Source: Thiomicrorhabdus sp. Milos-T2
Lineage (GTDB): Bacteria; Pseudomonadota; Gammaproteobacteria; Thiomicrospirales; Thiomicrospiraceae
Reading direction: 5' to 3'
DNA: 64,000 nt
NCBI RefSeq assembly: GCF_000702325.1
Contig: NZ_KL370891.1
Location: 1,566,771-1,630,770 of the forward strand
Shown: in pieces, positions 7,848-16,599 of the stretch
Layout: the number at the start of each line of letters is the position of its first letter
Numbering within the stretch: the first letter of the stretch is position 1
Program-made: the position numbers and the translations under genes
Notes under the pieces: model-generated
What the model was told of the DNA's origin: nothing
The model's database searches: none
What the model saw: only the letters and a program-made list of their open reading frames with translations

Positions 7848-8996
7848 TCATGCTTTACTTTGTAAAATATTGTTATGTATTTCAATAAAATGATTAAACG
7901 AATCAACAATATTATACTGTTCAATATGCTGTCGACTATTACTTGACCATTCTTGACGTAATTCATCATCGGTTAAAACACTAGAAAGAATATCAATCCA
8001 GGCGTTATGGTCATTGGCTTTAATGATTTTTCCAGTTTCATCTTCTATAACCAAAGTTTGTGGCCCACCAATATCAGAAACCAGACATCCTAACCCACTA
8101 GCCTGAGCCTCCATCACCACCTGCCCTAAAGTATCTGTGATAGAAGGAAAAACAAACAGATCAGACGAAGCATAAACTTGCGATAAATTATCCCCTTCTA
8201 CCGGACCAAGAAAATAAGCATGATGAGGCCTTAGCTTATCAGCCCACTTACGATAACGCCCCTCTCCAACCATGACTAAATCTGCCTTGATGTCAGGATT
8301 CAAATCACAAAAGCGTTGCCATAACTCCACCAAAAAAGGAATATTCTTTTCAACATTGATACGGCCAACATATAAAACCTTTAAACGTTGGTTAGAAAGA
8401 CCGTAGTGATGCCATATATCGGGATTATTATGACGAGGATTAAACGTTTGTAAGTTAGTGCCCGGAAACAGTCGTGACGCTCGATCATAGTCAACTTCTA
8501 TATCACTCGCCATCACTTCCAAATAATTCTCTGAACGTGAGAATATATGAATAAATGGTTTATAAAACTTAGCCATAACAGCATCCGTTTTATGCTTTAC
8601 CCATTGCCAACCACTTAAATCATATAAGTATGCCGGAAAATCCGTATGGTAAGTTCCAATCAAAGGATAGTGATGTTCCAAAGCAGCATTCTTAGCTAAC
8701 CACCCAAAAGGACCAGGGGTAGAAATATGAACGACATCAGGCTGAATTTCATTTAATGCGTTAACGATTGATTTCTTATTAGGCCAAACCAAGTCAAGTT
8801 CTTGATAAAACGGCATAGGCATTCTAAAACGGTAGGATAAATTATGAATATAGTTCTTATCAGGTAACGATTTACTTGTAGAAGTAATAATATGTAACTC
8901 AACATCACTAATAGCTGCCAACTCACCCATATCTTGAATAAAACGTGACACACCATTTAAATCCCCTAATGTATCGGTAAATAAGGCTATTTTCAT
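7848..8996 (-). CDS. GT4-family glycosyltransferase
   Basis: 382 aa, GT-B fold. The N-terminal half opens with KIALFTDTLGDLNGVSRFI, the acceptor-side glycine-rich segment, and contains HISTPGPFGWLAK and GTYHTDFPAY. The C-terminal half has YVGRINVEKNI and the donor-site segment FVFPSITDTLGQVVMEAQASG with the E-x7-E pattern of retaining GT4 enzymes. The closest named relatives I recognise are GDP-mannose-dependent alpha-mannosyltransferases and SqdX-like sulfolipid or glycolipid transferases; donor and acceptor are not determinable. Cytoplasmic or membrane-associated. The DMT transporter gene follows by 21 bp, so the two are probably cotranscribed. Confidence 0.88.
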   Translation of the reverse strand: MKIALFTDTLGDLNGVSRFIQDMGELAAISDVELHIITSTSKSLPDKNYIHNLSYRFRMPMPFYQELDLVWPNKKSIVNALNEIQPDVVHISTPGPFGWLAKNAALEHHYPLIGTYHTDFPAYLYDLSGWQWVKHKTDAVMAKFYKPFIHIFSRSENYLEVMASDIEVDYDRASRLFPGTNLQTFNPRHNNPDIWHHYGLSNQRLKVLYVGRINVEKNIPFLVELWQRFCDLNPDIKADLVMVGEGRYRKWADKLRPHHAYFLGPVEGDNLSQVYASSDLFVFPSITDTLGQVVMEAQASGLGCLVSDIGGPQTLVIEDETGKIIKANDHNAWIDILSSVLTDDELRQEWSSNSRQHIEQYNIVDSFNHFIEIHNNILQSKA

Positions 8997-9647
8997 TGCT
9001 AATACTCACTAAAATTATGATTTATATTAGCTTAAATAGTGAAAAGAATAACCAAGTGATAACTACATGAAACGTTTATGACAAACGATGAAAATTCTAT
9101 TTAAATGGGGATAGCCTTAAAATAAAATAGCATAAAGTGATAATGACTTTGTGCATTACCTTACTAACAATAAGATAAACGAGAATGCTCAACAAAAAAG
9201 CCATCCCATTTATTTCAGGTATAAAAAAACCAGACATCTCATAAGAGAATATCTGGTTTTAGAATGTGGTAGCGGGGACTGAATTTAGTCACTTCTTGAC
9301 AGTAATCATAAATCAAAAATAAATCTTATATTTCAGTAAGTTAAAAAAACACAGACATCATTAGATTATTCCAGTTTCTAGATAATGCCGTCTATTTTGA
9401 GTCACCTTTTATATTAAATGCATTTTTTCATCTCTATTTAGGTGGCCAAAATTACTGCACCACTACAAACAATTATTTTGTGTAAATATATATAGAATAT
9501 TCAGTTGATTGAAAACATTGACTGATAATCTAAACTCAAGACTGAAATAAGGTGAATAGTTATTAAAACTACTTTGATTTACCAATGAGAATACCAATTC
9601 TCATCAATAGAGTTTTCTGTTTGAACCATATACTAAAACAGTGTTTA
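8997..9647. other. Gene-free stretch holding the left boundary of the defence island
   Basis: No coding sequence is supported. The only structure seen is the copy of the tRNA-fMet 3' end and terminator (9217-9277), with about 20 more bases of decayed T-arm sequence to 9290. The rest to the hsdM stop codon is AT-rich and featureless to my reading. Confidence 0.7.
9217..9277. repeat. Left 61-bp direct repeat (att-like): tRNA-fMet 3' end plus terminator
   Basis: Identical base for base to 19679-19739. It includes the last 11 nt of tRNA-fMet with encoded CCA (on the minus strand) and the tRNA's downstream terminator. Beyond 9277 the similarity to the T-arm continues with mismatches for about 12 bases. 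Interpreted as the displaced tRNA 3' end created by site-specific integration. Confidence 0.88.
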
Positions 9648-11150
9648 CTATTGATTTAAAATACCTTCAACCTCTCTAAATTCACTAAGCGCCGCTTCTA
9701 GCTGCTCTACAATCTCAGCAGCTAGGATTTCTGGTGCAGGAAGGTTTTCTGAGTCTTCCAGTGATTTATCTTTTAACCAAAAAATATCCAGATTGGTTTT
9801 ATCTCGAGCAATTAACTCAGAGTAGTCATAACTTCTCCACCGTCCATCTGGATTCTCTTCACTCCACGTTGCATGACGTTGAGATAAGTTATCGGCCTGG
9901 TAAAGTTCAATAAATTCAGAAAAGTCAGCTTTACTTAAACGGTTTTGTTTCAGCGTTTTATGGACATTGGTTCGGTAGTCATAAACCCAAAGCTTTTGTG
10001 TCCATGGCTCTTTGCTAGCCGGTTTGGCATCAAAAAAGACCACATTCGCTTTCACTCCATTAGCGTAAAAAATCCCAGTCGGTAAACGCAACAACGTATG
10101 CACATTGGTTCGTTCTAACAGATTTTTACGAATGGTCTCACCTGCACCACCTTCAAATAGTACATTGTCAGGCAAAACCACGGCGGCTTTACCATTCACT
10201 TTAAGCATATTAGCAATATGCTGCACAAAGTTAAGCTGTTTGTTAGAAGTCGTAGCCCAAAAATCTTCGCGTTCATAAGTCAGCTTTTCCGATTCCGCTT
10301 TACCTGACTTTTCACTAATTACCGTAATCGAACTCTTTTTACCAAAAGGCGGATTAGCCAAAACCATATCAACCTTTTCGTTTACTTCTTTGGCTAAGGC
10401 ATCTTGATTCACTATTGGGCATTCTGTTCCACCAATCCCATGTAAATACAAGTTCATGGCACACAAACGCACCACTGAATCCACAATATCATTACCCCGT
10501 AAAGCTTCATTTTTAAGATGCTTAGCTTCGGCTTTAGAGGTAACTTGTTTTGCCATGTAATCATGCGCTGCCAACAAAAAACCACCTGTACCTGTAGCAG
10601 GATCTGCCACCACATCAGTTGGTTTAGGCTGCATAACGTCAACCATCGCCTCAATCAATGAACGAGGGGTAAAATATTGACCAGCTCCTCCCTTTACATC
10701 TTGTGCATTTCGTTCCAATAAACCTTCATAGATTTCGCCTTTTACATCAACGGGTAACGTTGCCCAAGACTCTTTATCAATCATTTTGATTAAGCGTTCT
10801 AACTTAGCAGGGTCTTGAATCTTGTTTTGCGCTTTCCGGAAAATGGTTCCAAGCATTCCACCTATTTTCCCTAAATGCTCTAAAGTATGACGATACTGCA
10901 TTTCTAAATCATCACCATCCGTTTTCACCAAATGCGACCACTGATATTCATCTGGCACCCCCACATCATTCAATCCTTCAGCCGAACGTTCGTCTGCCAT
11001 TTTTAGAAAGATGAGATAGGTGATCTGCTCAACATAGTCGCCATAACCTACGCCGTCATCTCGTAAAACTTGTGCGTAGTTCCAAACCTTATTGACAATC
11101 TCTCGGCTCATCGCCAAATTCTGCATATCTGATGCACTGGTGTTAGACAT
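9648..11150 (-). CDS. hsdM: Type I restriction-modification system, DNA methyltransferase subunit HsdM
   Basis: 500 aa. N6-adenine methyltransferase subunit that modifies the site chosen by HsdS. The N-terminal helical HsdM domain (VWNYAQVLRDDGVGYGDYVEQ) is followed by the methylase fold with SAM motif I DPATGTGGFL (about residue 180) and catalytic NPPFG (about residue 265). GGAGQYFTPRSLIEAMV is another hallmark. A ribosome-binding site, AAGGAA, precedes the ATG. It starts 8 bp after the hipA stop codon, so it is read from the hipBA promoter or from within that operon. Unusually it lies 3.7 kb from hsdS and is last in the island rather than adjacent to hsdS and hsdR. Confidence 0.95.
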   Translation of the reverse strand: MSNTSASDMQNLAMSREIVNKVWNYAQVLRDDGVGYGDYVEQITYLIFLKMADERSAEGLNDVGVPDEYQWSHLVKTDGDDLEMQYRHTLEHLGKIGGMLGTIFRKAQNKIQDPAKLERLIKMIDKESWATLPVDVKGEIYEGLLERNAQDVKGGAGQYFTPRSLIEAMVDVMQPKPTDVVADPATGTGGFLLAAHDYMAKQVTSKAEAKHLKNEALRGNDIVDSVVRLCAMNLYLHGIGGTECPIVNQDALAKEVNEKVDMVLANPPFGKKSSITVISEKSGKAESEKLTYEREDFWATTSNKQLNFVQHIANMLKVNGKAAVVLPDNVLFEGGAGETIRKNLLERTNVHTLLRLPTGIFYANGVKANVVFFDAKPASKEPWTQKLWVYDYRTNVHKTLKQNRLSKADFSEFIELYQADNLSQRHATWSEENPDGRWRSYDYSELIARDKTNLDIFWLKDKSLEDSENLPAPEILAAEIVEQLEAALSEFREVEGILNQ

Positions 11151-11158
11151 AATTTTCC

Positions 11159-12499
11159 TTAACTGGTTTTATTCGTTTCAATGGACTCGATAAAACGTAG
11201 TCCTAATTGTGATTTTTGTTTTAAGCCATTCAAAATAGGTTCAGAGATTTCTATTGGAAAACCTGCTGGAAAATTTGTTTTTATGGTTTCTAAAACTGAA
11301 TCCGTTTTTTCCATCATTTGTTTAAAATGATCAAAGGCTAAGGTTTCTGAATAACCTAGTGCCTTAGCGGTCGAAACAAAATGCCTTGGCACAATACTAT
11401 CCCATTTAAAGTGCTTAGTTTTACCCTGTAGTGCCATGGCCATTTTTACTTTCTGTTTTTGCAACCCTGTCCCACCCATAAATGGATAGGCTGATAAAAT
11501 GTCGTATAAAGGCGTTAAACGATAAGCATTGTTGGCTTCAATAAACAAACTAAAATTTTTGCCATGTCCATCAGGTGCCGCCAAAAGCCAAAATAAAATT
11601 TGTGCTTTAAAAAAAACAGCTCTGTCTTCTTGTGCTTTTTGCGAGCCTCGCAAAATATCCATAATCGCTTTAATACCAGGCCCACCATCCGCCTCGTATT
11701 TTAACGCTGGGGCAATCCCTAAAGCTTGGCACATATCCTCTTGTGGTAAACGAATCAATTTGTCGGCACTAAGCCATTTTCGGTCAAAGCGTTCAACGGC
11801 CAACACCTTTTCACCGTCAAAAGAGAGAACTTCTGCATTTGCCACAGGTAGACCAAAAGCTCTGGCAATCTCCATACACAACCATTCGTTCTCACAGCTC
11901 TGAGATAAATCTAAATTATTGTGCGTTAATACACCAATCGGTAATTTCAAGATATGGCTGGTGGGTGTTGCACCTTTAGGTAAACACCACTGATCCCCCA
12001 CTTTAAGTAAGGCCGTTTTTTCTTGAGCACCCGCAATCGAAATCCTAAAATCATCATCAGAATCTTGCATACCCAAAGGCACGGTCGCATAGCCCTTTAA
12101 TAAATGAGCTATCTCAGTTTCAGTTAATAATTTAGCCTTAATGACTTGCAGCGGCTTTTCTATGTCAGATGATAACTGTATCGCCCCCACGCAATCTTTA
12201 CCCACTGCAGCCAAGAGATCAAAAGGTTGAATGGTTGCCGTATGAAAGCGTGCCTGCATCTTAGCCCTAATTGCTTCGTTATCAGGCAATAAGTTATCTA
12301 AAAAGTTAAACAGAACGTCGCCTTCATAGACTTTTTTAGATAAGGGTAAAGACAAAGATAAACTTCGAGAAAAGGCAGAGCTTAACCATTCATCGGCGTA
12401 CTGAAACTGCAAAGCCCCACTTTTCTTTTTAAATAACTCACCAACCAGTAAGCCATTCATAGAAATCCATAATTGATTAGAAGCCATACTGTTTACCAA
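11159..12499 (-). CDS. hipA: HipA-type Ser/Thr kinase toxin
   Basis: 446 aa, full HipA length. The couple_hipA N-terminal domain (about residues 8-110) is followed by the HipA kinase domain. Visible motifs are the P-loop-like ISIAGAQEKTAL, VERFDRKW, the catalytic loop APDGHGKNFSLF with Asp near residue 309, and LYDILSAYP with the metal-binding Asp. All are conserved, so kinase activity is likely. E. coli HipA phosphorylates glutamyl-tRNA synthetase; the substrate of this homologue is unknown. The start at 12499 overlaps the hipB stop by 7 bp, indicating translational coupling; MASNQLW five codons in is an alternative start. hsdM follows by 8 bp. Expression should be repressed by HipB through the operators upstream of hipB. 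Confidence 0.92.
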   Translation of the reverse strand: MVNSMASNQLWISMNGLLVGELFKKKSGALQFQYADEWLSSAFSRSLSLSLPLSKKVYEGDVLFNFLDNLLPDNEAIRAKMQARFHTATIQPFDLLAAVGKDCVGAIQLSSDIEKPLQVIKAKLLTETEIAHLLKGYATVPLGMQDSDDDFRISIAGAQEKTALLKVGDQWCLPKGATPTSHILKLPIGVLTHNNLDLSQSCENEWLCMEIARAFGLPVANAEVLSFDGEKVLAVERFDRKWLSADKLIRLPQEDMCQALGIAPALKYEADGGPGIKAIMDILRGSQKAQEDRAVFFKAQILFWLLAAPDGHGKNFSLFIEANNAYRLTPLYDILSAYPFMGGTGLQKQKVKMAMALQGKTKHFKWDSIVPRHFVSTAKALGYSETLAFDHFKQMMEKTDSVLETIKTNFPAGFPIEISEPILNGLKQKSQLGLRFIESIETNKTS

Positions 12500-12735
12500 T
12501 CAAGTTCACTGACTGAATTGCCTTGCCCTTTTGGACTCACCTCTAACTCCAAGTCCAAAGCAGATAAGAGCTTAAACAAAGTTTCTAGCTTAGCATTTGC
12601 AGGGTTAGCCTCAAAACTAGAAACCGTGGCCTGTCGCATACTTGCTAAATCAGCCACCTTATTTTGAGAATAGTCCTTTTTTAATCGTTGATTTTGAATC
12701 AAAACCGATAATTCTTTTAAAGAGTTTACACGCAT
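12493..12735 (-). CDS. hipB: HipB-type antitoxin and autorepressor (HTH_3)
   Basis: 80 aa from the ATG at 12735. This start is chosen because AAGGAT lies at a good distance and longer versions would run into the operator array. Cro/C1-type helix-turn-helix: LIQNQRLKKDYSQNKVADLA, RQATVSSFE and FKLLSALDLEL are the usual HipB/XRE landmarks. Predicted to neutralise HipA and bind the TATACG-N6-CGTATA operators just upstream. First gene of hipB-hipA-hsdM. A TTG start at 12774 is possible in frame but less likely. Confidence 0.9.
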   Translation of the reverse strand: MRVNSLKELSVLIQNQRLKKDYSQNKVADLASMRQATVSSFEANPANAKLETLFKLLSALDLELEVSPKGQGNSVSELDW

Positions 12736-12749
12736 TATACTTATCCTTT

Positions 12750-12823
12750 TATACGCCATACCGTATAAAAACAAAATTATACGCTTTACCGTATAAAATG
12801 CAAATTATACGCTTAAGCGTATT
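12750..12823. promoter_or_regulatory. HipB operator array, three sites at 28-bp steps
   Basis: Three palindromic sites of form TATACG-N6-CGTATA: O1 12750-12767, O2 12778-12795, O3 12806-12823 (last base T instead of A). Their starts are exactly 28 bp apart. O2 lies between the predicted -35 and -10 of the hipB promoter, O1 covers the expected start of transcription, and O3 lies just upstream. Confidence 0.85.
12776..12803 (-). promoter_or_regulatory. hipBA-hsdM promoter
   Basis: On the minus strand TTGCAT (complement of 12798-12803), a 16-bp spacer and a consensus TATAAT (complement of 12776-12781) precede hipB. The spacer is almost entirely operator O2, consistent with repression by steric block. 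Confidence 0.7.
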
Positions 12824-12906
12824 ACAGACACTAAGATACAATAATCTGTTCAAAATAACGTCTTGTTCAAAAATATTGAACAACAATATAAATTGAACAA
12901 CAAATT

Positions 12907-12918
12907 ACCAGGCCTGGT
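12907..12918. repeat. Iterated palindrome ACCAGGCCTGGT
   Basis: Exact copy in the gap between the mrr stop codon and the hipB operators, inside the defence island. Confidence 0.95.
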
Positions 12919-12924
12919 TATTTT

Positions 12925-13839
12925 TTAAAACGAAAACCCATCAAAATAATCAGAATCGAGGGTTTTTACTTGGTAGGTTTCTTTGGTACTAACACCTAGA
13001 TTGTATTCAATCATTAACTCTGCGAGTGTTTGACCGTCTACTAATACTACTGATAAATTTAGGCCATTAACGGAGTCTTTAGCACCTTGCGAGAAATTAG
13101 AGGTGGTGATAAACACGCCTTTGGTCGCACCCTGACGCGTTAACGAGCCGATAAACTTATCTATTTCAGGGCGGTGAACGGTATTCTCCCAGCGTTTAGC
13201 TTGCAGATAAATAGAGTCTAAACCGAGTTTATCTTCATTAATAATGCCATCAATACCATCGTCGCCCGTGAGTTTAGTGGCTTGACCCATTTCTTTTCGC
13301 GCACCGCCATAGCCCATCGCAATCATTAAATCGACTACCAACTGTTCAAATGCTTGTGGTGTGACTTGTTTAACGTTTTCCAAAACCTCTTCGGCTAAAC
13401 TTTGGTTTAAAGATTGATAAGCCTGTTGCAACTGTTCATCAGGGGTATCGGGTAATGCTTGATTAATTTCTTGAGCCGAGTCATTCGCTTTAGGTTTAAC
13501 CGAATGAAACTCACGGAAACTTTCAAACTGTTTTAAGAACTTAACATTAATTCTTTCAGGGTTTTCAGCCAAAACAGATTGGCCTAATTCCGTAATTTGA
13601 ATATGCGCTCGTTTAGGCGATTTAAGCAGGCCTGCTTTTTTAAGATACGTAATCGCCCAACCAATACGGTTTTTAATAATGGTTTGTTTGCCAGAAGGCA
13701 ATAATTCAGCGCGCTGTTCTTCGGTGAGCTTGAATTCATCACTGATGTGATTAATCACATCAGCATTGCTCACCATTTCACCAAAAGTTAAGCAATTCAT
13801 TACGGGAAGCATTACGCTTTGGAAATCAGGAATATTCAC
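12925..13839 (-). CDS. Mrr-type restriction endonuclease
   Basis: 304 aa. The N-terminal winged-helix Mrr_N region (about residues 1-90) shows SDEFKLTEEQRAELLPSGKQ. The C-terminal Mrr_cat PD-(D/E)xK domain carries DGIDGII followed by IYLQAKRW (about residues 190-215), that is D...QAK, and GVFITTSNFS. E. coli Mrr cuts modified DNA; this enzyme is likely a type IV (methyl-directed) nuclease, though target modification cannot be inferred. The start codon at 13839 is GTG. It sits between the abi remnant and hipB as an extra defence gene inside the type I system. An iterated palindrome follows the stop codon by 6 bp. Confidence 0.92.
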   Translation of the reverse strand: MNIPDFQSVMLPVMNCLTFGEMVSNADVINHISDEFKLTEEQRAELLPSGKQTIIKNRIGWAITYLKKAGLLKSPKRAHIQITELGQSVLAENPERINVKFLKQFESFREFHSVKPKANDSAQEINQALPDTPDEQLQQAYQSLNQSLAEEVLENVKQVTPQAFEQLVVDLMIAMGYGGARKEMGQATKLTGDDGIDGIINEDKLGLDSIYLQAKRWENTVHRPEIDKFIGSLTRQGATKGVFITTSNFSQGAKDSVNGLNLSVVLVDGQTLAELMIEYNLGVSTKETYQVKTLDSDYFDGFSF

Positions 13840-13954
13840 GGTTAAAACTCTTTACGGTTAAACAAAATGTTTACTTTATGAAACAAAACATGCATAATTG
13901 CACTTAATACGCCCGGCGCCTCTTCACTTTTTGTGTACGCGTCGGTTTTCATTT

Positions 13955-14895
13955 CTACTGCCACAAATTCCAATCTTGCCAATTTTCAGTCGTTCCCAAA
14001 TCAGACAATTTAACCGCTCCATTTTCAGGAAATGTCGCTAACAATTCTTTAAATCTATTTGACCAAGTTGAATTTGGACATATCACGGTCAACATTTGTT
14101 GCATTAGGCAAAAATAGTAAAAAGCTCTGGCATTGTTTTGCATTTGCCAATCGTTATCTTTCTGCCAAACCTTAGCACGCTCCAAGATATTAATATTCCA
14201 TAAGCGACTATGGTGAGCAGACACATTACGAACAAAGTTTAGACCTCGTAACCAGCCTGCAAATTCTTGACCACTTGCAATGCCATATTTACCCGCTATT
14301 TGATCTTGATCGGCGACATTCAAACCCGAAAACAATTTGGACAGAGCACCAAAATCCCAAATCTCGATCGCCACCCAAATTGGCATTTCTGATATTTGTT
14401 CAAATAGTGCGCTACAAACTGTTCTTTTCTAGCACGATGAACAAACCCATGATATTTTTCGAGCCATTCATCATGGCGTGTTTTCCCGGAATGTTTCAGA
14501 ACTTTCTTTGCAAAATTACCATGTAAGCATGCTGAGTTTTCATGAGCATAAATATCTCTTTTACCTAACAGATAAGCAATATCAACGCGAATAGCCAACT
14601 CAATACGCTCTAACGCATCTAAAGCCAATAATCTTAAGCGTTTATCAAAAACATACAGCTGAACAACTTCTTCAAATCGACTGCCTTCAATAAAACGGTT
14701 ATTGCGCTGATAACTCAAACCGCCTTGCAAAGTAATTTCCAACTCTCGAAACGGATAAAAATAACCACTCAACCGATAATAACCAACGCGTTCTAGGTAA
14801 TCCAATGCAGCCTCATCATTTTCAACAATCAACCCTCTCTCTTTTAATAAAGCCAGTTGATCATCAAATGATTTCCATTCTTTAGTTCTACTCAT
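13955..14895 (-). pseudogene. Abi_2 (AbiD/AbiF-like) abortive-infection gene, frameshifted
   Basis: Two overlapping frames together make one Abi_2-family protein of about 310 aa. The first (from 14895) has SFDDQLALLKERGL, RVGYYRLSGYFYPF and FDKRLRLLALDALERIE, then leaves frame after HYLNKYQ. The second resumes with MPIWVAIEIWDFGALSKLF, NFVRNVSAHHSRLWN and NNARAFYYFCLM to the stop at 13955. Restoring one A in the run near 14385-14390 would give a continuous KYQKMPIWVA. The cause could be a real inactivating deletion, slippage-based switching or a sequencing error. It starts inside the hsdS stop codon (4-bp overlap), so it was translated with the type I genes. The R-x4-H-type motif NVSAHHSRLW is intact in the second part. 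Confidence 0.85.
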
Positions 14896-16358
14896 AAAAG
14901 CTCACCCTTAAACGCCGAGGCGAGGATGGTTTGTTTTTGTTGTTGGGCTTGAGTTAGTTTGGTTTCGATTTCTTTCATTAAGCGGTCGGCGGCGGTTAGT
15001 TTTTCTTCGACTCTTTGAACTACTTCCTTTTGCTCAGCCTCTGAAACTAATGGAATTGAGACCGTTTCTAAAATTGCTAGGTTAATATTTTTTTGTGCCG
15101 TAGCTGGTGCAAATTTTTCTAAATCATTTTTTACAGTTCTAATAAAGAACTCTACAAACTCTACATTTATAGTGTCATTAATTGGCAAAAAACCGACTAC
15201 ACTGTCTGGGAAACAAGCTTCAAAATCAAGGATTGCTGTATCTGCAATATTAGCTGCAATAGTTATACACAAAGTACCTTTTGGCCATAAACGGCTTTGG
15301 GATAATCCTTTTTCGGAATAAGTCTGGGTATAGGTTTTCACCCATCTATTTGCATGACGAATATCACCCGTTTGTACAAATGGATACTTGCCACCGTAAA
15401 GTGAAGGATCATTTCTTGGTCTATGTTTAGATTTCCCTCTATTCAATTCTCCAATTTGCGGAAGAGTTACCCATACCCATTCCTCAGGTATTACAGGTAA
15501 CAACTCGACATTAGAAGGCTTAGGTTCTTTATATTTTTCTTTCCATTTTTCGTTTTTGGGTGGTTTGCCTTTGGCTTGGAATTGTTTTAGTTGCTGTTGT
15601 TCCCAGCGTTGGCGGCGTTCTTTTAGGATGCGTTTTAGGAGTTGGTTGGCGGGTTCGATTTTGGTCGCTCCCGGCGTCGTGCCTCCCGCGACATTTGAAC
15701 ATCCCTGTTCGGCATTGGCATTCTGTTCCCGCCAGTCTTTGGTTAACTCGCCGGTGACGGCCGCTTTTAGGATGGATTGGCGGTACTGTTTGAGTTTTTG
15801 TTTGGCGATTTTTAGGCTCTCAATGCCCGCATCAATATGCGAAAACAATTCTTCAATTTTCGCTACGATTTGTTTTTGTTGGGCTGGTGGTGCTACGGGT
15901 ACAAAAGTTTCTTTAATTATTTGCTGATTTATATTTGGTTGCGCACCACCTTGTCCCTGCTCTATAAGCTTCTTTTTAATGCTTAACAAATAATAGAAAA
16001 GATATTTCGGCTCAAAGCTTTCTGGCAACGAAATTCCACATATTGCTTGATTTGTTGACGCCGAAACCCCAAGAATGGATAGCTTACCAATGGTTGCACC
16101 ATACATTGCAACTAACACGGTATTTGGGTTAAACATTTTTGCACTAGACTTTTGAAGGCCAAGCTCTGATATATATTCATCAACTTTATACAAAATTCCG
16201 TTATTCAAATCCCCGGACTTCACCCAAGGTACATCACCGTTATAAAACTCAGGATTGCCTCTCTTTGGTGTCCCACCACTAGTCGTAGTCCCAAAATCCT
16301 TTATTGCCAACCACTTCCAACCCTGAGGAAGTTTTTCAAAATGATTAATATGATTCAT
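14892..16358 (-). CDS. hsdS: Type I restriction-modification system, specificity subunit HsdS
   Basis: 488 aa with two target-recognition domains. TRD1 (about residues 8-170) begins LPQGWKWLAIKDFG and contains SGGTPKR and VPWVKSGDLNNG. A central conserved spacer has IEELFSHIDAGIESL and LLKRILKERRQRWEQQ. TRD2 (about residues 285-445) begins PEEWVWVTLPQIGELNRG. A terminal conserved helix has EEKLTAADRL and LASAFKGELL. Each TRD reads half of a bipartite site that cannot be predicted here. A glycine-rich extra stretch (AEQGCSNVAGGTTPGAT) interrupts the usual spacer and is more GC-rich than its surroundings. The abi gene overlaps its stop by 4 bp; hsdR lies 240 bp upstream. Confidence 0.93.
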   Translation of the reverse strand: MNHINHFEKLPQGWKWLAIKDFGTTTSGGTPKRGNPEFYNGDVPWVKSGDLNNGILYKVDEYISELGLQKSSAKMFNPNTVLVAMYGATIGKLSILGVSASTNQAICGISLPESFEPKYLFYYLLSIKKKLIEQGQGGAQPNINQQIIKETFVPVAPPAQQKQIVAKIEELFSHIDAGIESLKIAKQKLKQYRQSILKAAVTGELTKDWREQNANAEQGCSNVAGGTTPGATKIEPANQLLKRILKERRQRWEQQQLKQFQAKGKPPKNEKWKEKYKEPKPSNVELLPVIPEEWVWVTLPQIGELNRGKSKHRPRNDPSLYGGKYPFVQTGDIRHANRWVKTYTQTYSEKGLSQSRLWPKGTLCITIAANIADTAILDFEACFPDSVVGFLPINDTINVEFVEFFIRTVKNDLEKFAPATAQKNINLAILETVSIPLVSEAEQKEVVQRVEEKLTAADRLMKEIETKLTQAQQQKQTILASAFKGELL

Positions 16359-16433
16359 TATTCAAGCAGTTAAGTATCCATTAAGTTTTAAATTCTACAT
16401 TCCTACCCTTAAGCATGGGAATGAGGTTGATTC

Positions 16434-16497
16434 GGGGCGCAGGCTTTAGCCTGCTTCTCTTTATTTTGAGACTCTAGAAGGCTAAAGCCTTCGCCCC
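16434..16497. repeat. REP-like inverted repeat between hsdR and hsdS
   Basis: Arms 16434-16454 and 16477-16497 (GGGGCG.AGGCTTTAGCCT type, 21 bp, few mismatches) are separated by 22 bp, and each arm contains its own small AGGCT/AGCCT palindrome. It could be a REP/BIME-like unit or an RNA-stabilising hairpin after hsdR. The neighbouring gap to 16599 holds no gene. Confidence 0.7.
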
Positions 16498-16567
16498 TGT
16501 GTTGTTTGTTTCGTCAATGTTAACGCTTCGTGTCTTCGTGACTTCGTGGTCAAAAATTTACAAACTT

Positions 16568-16579
16568 AGCAGGCCTGCT
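16568..16579. repeat. Variant iterated palindrome AGCAGGCCTGCT
   Basis: Symmetric variant of ACCAGGCCTGGT (both outer C/G pairs changed to G/C), just after the hsdR stop codon. The same variant occurs at 13625-13636 inside mrr. Confidence 0.8.
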
Positions 16580-16599
16580 TACTTTCAAATTGATTTTCT

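Noticed and set aside
12736..12774. TTG-initiated 93-residue form of HipB
   Set aside because: The extension runs through operator O1 and the likely transcription start; the ATG at 12735 has a good ribosome-binding site.
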